A stretch of 6,611 bases of DNA, from NCBI GenBank assembly GCA_023231365.1, contig JALNVO010000150.1, positions 1 through 6,611 on the forward strand, in the 5' to 3' direction. Made by a program: the position numbers and the translations under genes. Of the stretch, positions 5,440 to 6,611 are shown piece by piece. A model generated the notes under the pieces. That model saw only the letters and a list, made by a program, of their open reading frames with translations, ran no database searches and had not been told where the DNA came from. The stretch is from Fibrobacteraceae bacterium. Its GTDB lineage: Bacteria; Fibrobacterota; Fibrobacteria; Fibrobacterales; Fibrobacteraceae. Each line of letters opens with the position of its first letter. Position 1 is the first letter of the stretch.

Positions 5440-5466
5440 TGGCCCCAAATATAGAAAAGCTATATT
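5439..5466 (+). promoter_or_regulatory. Putative promoter of the phosphoesterase-rlmH operon
   Basis: TTGGCC (5439-5444), a 16-base spacer and TATATT (5461-5466) point to transcription starting near 5472-5474, at or just before the ATG at 5474. The mRNA would then be leaderless, which fits the lack of any SD sequence before that ATG. The -35 overlaps the FKBP start codon. Confidence 0.45.
5448..5466. promoter_or_regulatory. 19-bp inverted repeat holding two outward -10 boxes
   Basis: AATATAG (5448-5454) and CTATATT (5460-5466) are perfect inverted arms around AAAAG. Each arm reads TATATT outward: the right arm toward the phosphoesterase (ATG at 5474), the left arm on the minus strand toward the FKBP gene (ATG at 5439, start expected near 5441). 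TATATT is also the -10 of both promoters in the 2964-3176 region, which makes it credible here. No good -35 is seen for the minus direction. Confidence 0.45.
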
Positions 5467-5473
5467 AAATTCT

Positions 5474-6202
5474 ATGCTATACGGAATTTTTTCCGACATC
5501 CATTCCAATTTGGCTGCTTTTGAGGCTGTATTGGATTCTATGAAAGCGTTTGGAGTAGAACGCCGGGTGTGTTTGGGTGATCTGGTGGGATATGGAGCCG
5601 ATCCGGATGCCTGCGTTGCTTTGGCAAAGGCCAATGCAGACGTCTGCCTTATCGGCAACCACGATAGCGTAGCGATTAAGTGGGAATCGGATGCTGGGTT
5701 TAATCCGTATGCAAAGAAGGCTATCGAGTGGACGCAGGAACACCTTTCTGAAGATTCGCTTAAGTATATGCGCACTCTTCCTTATCTATTTGAAGAAAAC
5801 GATATTTGCTTTGTTCATGCATCTCCGATGTCGCCGGCCGATTGGGTCTACATCACAGATTTAGAAGACGCCTTGGATGCGTTTGACCATTTTTCCGGTC
5901 GGTATTGTTTTGTGGGGCACACTCATAGTCCGGTGATTGTTGCGATGCATGAAGGAGCGATCCCGAAAATTGTGGAATCGGGCTCTTATCAGGCGGAAAC
6001 GGGCGAGCGGCTGCTGGTAAATGTCGGTAGTGTTGGACAACCGAGAGATCGGGATCCAAGAGCTTGCTATTGCATTTTTGACTCGCTTAAGAATTCGGTG
6101 AAGCTAATCCGCGTTGATTATGATATTTTGCGCACTCAGGAAAAAATGCGAGAAGCGGGAATGCCGCAATTCTTGGTGGAACGCTTAGGAGTCGGACGTT
6201 GA
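5474..6202 (+). CDS. Calcineurin-like metallophosphoesterase
   Basis: A 242-residue cytoplasmic protein of the calcineurin-like phosphoesterase superfamily, in the YfcE/MJ0936-like group of small bacterial and archaeal enzymes. All metal-site motifs are present: D8 and H10 in SDIHSNL, D36 in GDLVGYG, N62 and H63 in GNHD, H115 in VHASP, and H149 and H151 in GHTHSP. The region VNVGSVGQPRDRDPRACY (182-199) is a conserved stretch of this group. Such enzymes typically hydrolyse phosphodiesters or phosphomonoesters with two metal ions; the natural substrate cannot be told from sequence. The ATG at 5474 puts SDIH at the usual distance from the N terminus. The frame is open upstream to a TTG at 5417, but that part overlaps the FKBP gene and its promoter region. 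There is no SD before the ATG. Its stop overlaps the rlmH start, so the two form an operon. Confidence 0.9.
   Translation: MLYGIFSDIHSNLAAFEAVLDSMKAFGVERRVCLGDLVGYGADPDACVALAKANADVCLIGNHDSVAIKWESDAGFNPYAKKAIEWTQEHLSEDSLKYMRTLPYLFEENDICFVHASPMSPADWVYITDLEDALDAFDHFSGRYCFVGHTHSPVIVAMHEGAIPKIVESGSYQAETGERLLVNVGSVGQPRDRDPRACYCIFDSLKNSVKLIRVDYDILRTQEKMREAGMPQFLVERLGVGR
6187..6191 (+). promoter_or_regulatory. Ribosome binding site supporting the TTG start of rlmH
   Basis: AGGAG lies inside the end of the phosphoesterase gene, seven bases before TTG at 6199-6201. The good match and spacing fix this non-ATG start. Confidence 0.75.
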
Positions 6203-6611
6203 AACTGACTATTGCCGTATTCGGTAAAGCGGGTTCTCCCTTTGTTGAAGAAGAAGTGGAAAAATACACGAAGCGGCTTCGCTCTTCGGTGCAGCTTGAA
6301 ATTGTCGAGATGAAGCAGAGCAAACGCGAAGACCAGGCGAAAAGCCTTTCGGAAGAGGCTTCTGAATTTTCTCACCGGTTCCCAAAAGAAAATTATCAGT
6401 GGATTGTTCTTGCTGAAGAAGGCAAACTGCTGAATACGGTTCAACTTGCATCGTGGATGAAACCCCGCTTGTCCTCAAATTGCGTCTTCCTCATCGGTTC
6501 TGCTTATGGAATTGACGCTTCAATCAAAAAACAGTCGACGCTTTTGCTTTCGCTTTCTCCGTTGACCTTTACGCACGACCACGCCCGTGTGATTTTGACG
6601 GAGCAGCTCTA
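6199..6611 (+). CDS. rlmH: 23S rRNA (pseudouridine-1915-N3)-methyltransferase RlmH, 3' end cut off
   Basis: RlmH is a small SPOUT-class methyltransferase that methylates pseudouridine 1915 in helix 69 of 23S rRNA, on the assembled 70S ribosome. The window contains 137 complete codons; the family is about 155 residues, so roughly the last 18 are missing. The protein starts MKLTIAVFGKAG, as usual. IVLAEEGK matches the LDxxGK region, CVFLIGSAYGI is the SAM-binding loop (usually LIGGxxG, so Ser replaces the second Gly), and LSLSPLTFTHDHARVILTEQL is the family's C-terminal knot region. The start is TTG, sharing two bases with the TGA stop of the phosphoesterase gene (TTGA) and preceded by AGGAG. 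This arrangement indicates cotranscription and coupled translation. Confidence 0.93.
   Translation, partial: MKLTIAVFGKAGSPFVEEEVEKYTKRLRSSVQLEIVEMKQSKREDQAKSLSEEASEFSHRFPKENYQWIVLAEEGKLLNTVQLASWMKPRLSSNCVFLIGSAYGIDASIKKQSTLLLSLSPLTFTHDHARVILTEQL

Noticed and set aside
5417..5473. TTG-initiated extension of the phosphoesterase
   Set aside because: It overlaps the FKBP gene on the other strand and adds residues before the conserved SDIH motif that the family lacks.
5440..5775. Upstream extension of the FKBP reading frame
   Set aside because: It is antisense to the conserved N-terminal third of the phosphoesterase gene and shows no FKBP similarity; the family N terminus matches the ATG at 5439.

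Overview
The window looks like ordinary chromosome from a Gram-negative bacterium of moderate G+C content. It encodes part of a probable outer-membrane beta-barrel, a lipoprotein with a lipobox and a SPOR (peptidoglycan-binding) domain, and several conserved housekeeping genes. My best guess is a Fibrobacter-like member of Fibrobacterota. This rests on overall protein style (a Ser/Thr/Ala-rich acidic-ended lipoprotein, an acidic-tailed SlyD-like FKBP) and not on a marker gene, so treat it as tentative. I see no phage, transposon, CRISPR or toxin-antitoxin genes.

Layout from left to right. Positions 2-649 (+) are the 3' part of a probable outer-membrane barrel gene. A tRNA-Arg(CCG) gene follows at 711-784 (+) with its own promoter. 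A shared bidirectional terminator separates it from rimO (837-2150, -), which is convergent. rimO lies three bases downstream of, and in the same frame as, a SPOR-domain lipoprotein gene (2154-2963, -), so the two form an operon. A divergent intergenic region (2964-3176) holds two good sigma70-type promoters, each with a TATATT -10 and a 17-base spacer. One faces the lipoprotein and the other faces rpsU (3177-3386, +). A hairpin-rich gap separates rpsU from a GatB/YqeY-domain gene (3495-3965, +). A strong bidirectional terminator then separates yqeY from the convergent rpiA (4130-4816, -). rpiA overlaps by one base the stop of a SlyD-like FKBP gene (4816-5439, -). Only 34 bases separate that FKBP start from the divergent start of a metallophosphoesterase gene (5474-6202, +). 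The stop of the phosphoesterase gene overlaps the TTG start of rlmH (6199 onward, +), which is cut off by the window end.

Functional theme. Several genes serve the ribosome or translation: RimO modifies ribosomal protein S12, S21 is a small-subunit protein, RlmH methylates 23S rRNA, YqeY resembles a domain of the tRNA-dependent amidotransferase subunit GatB, and there is a tRNA. RpiA belongs to the pentose phosphate pathway, the FKBP is a folding helper, and the lipoprotein and barrel belong to the envelope. I did not find a clear new biological system. The most interesting points are regulatory: overlapping face-to-face divergent promoters within a 19-base inverted repeat, with probable leaderless mRNAs; hairpins with alternative pairing between rpsU and yqeY; and a lipoprotein/rimO junction with one in-frame stop. 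Four of the eight visible start codons are not ATG.
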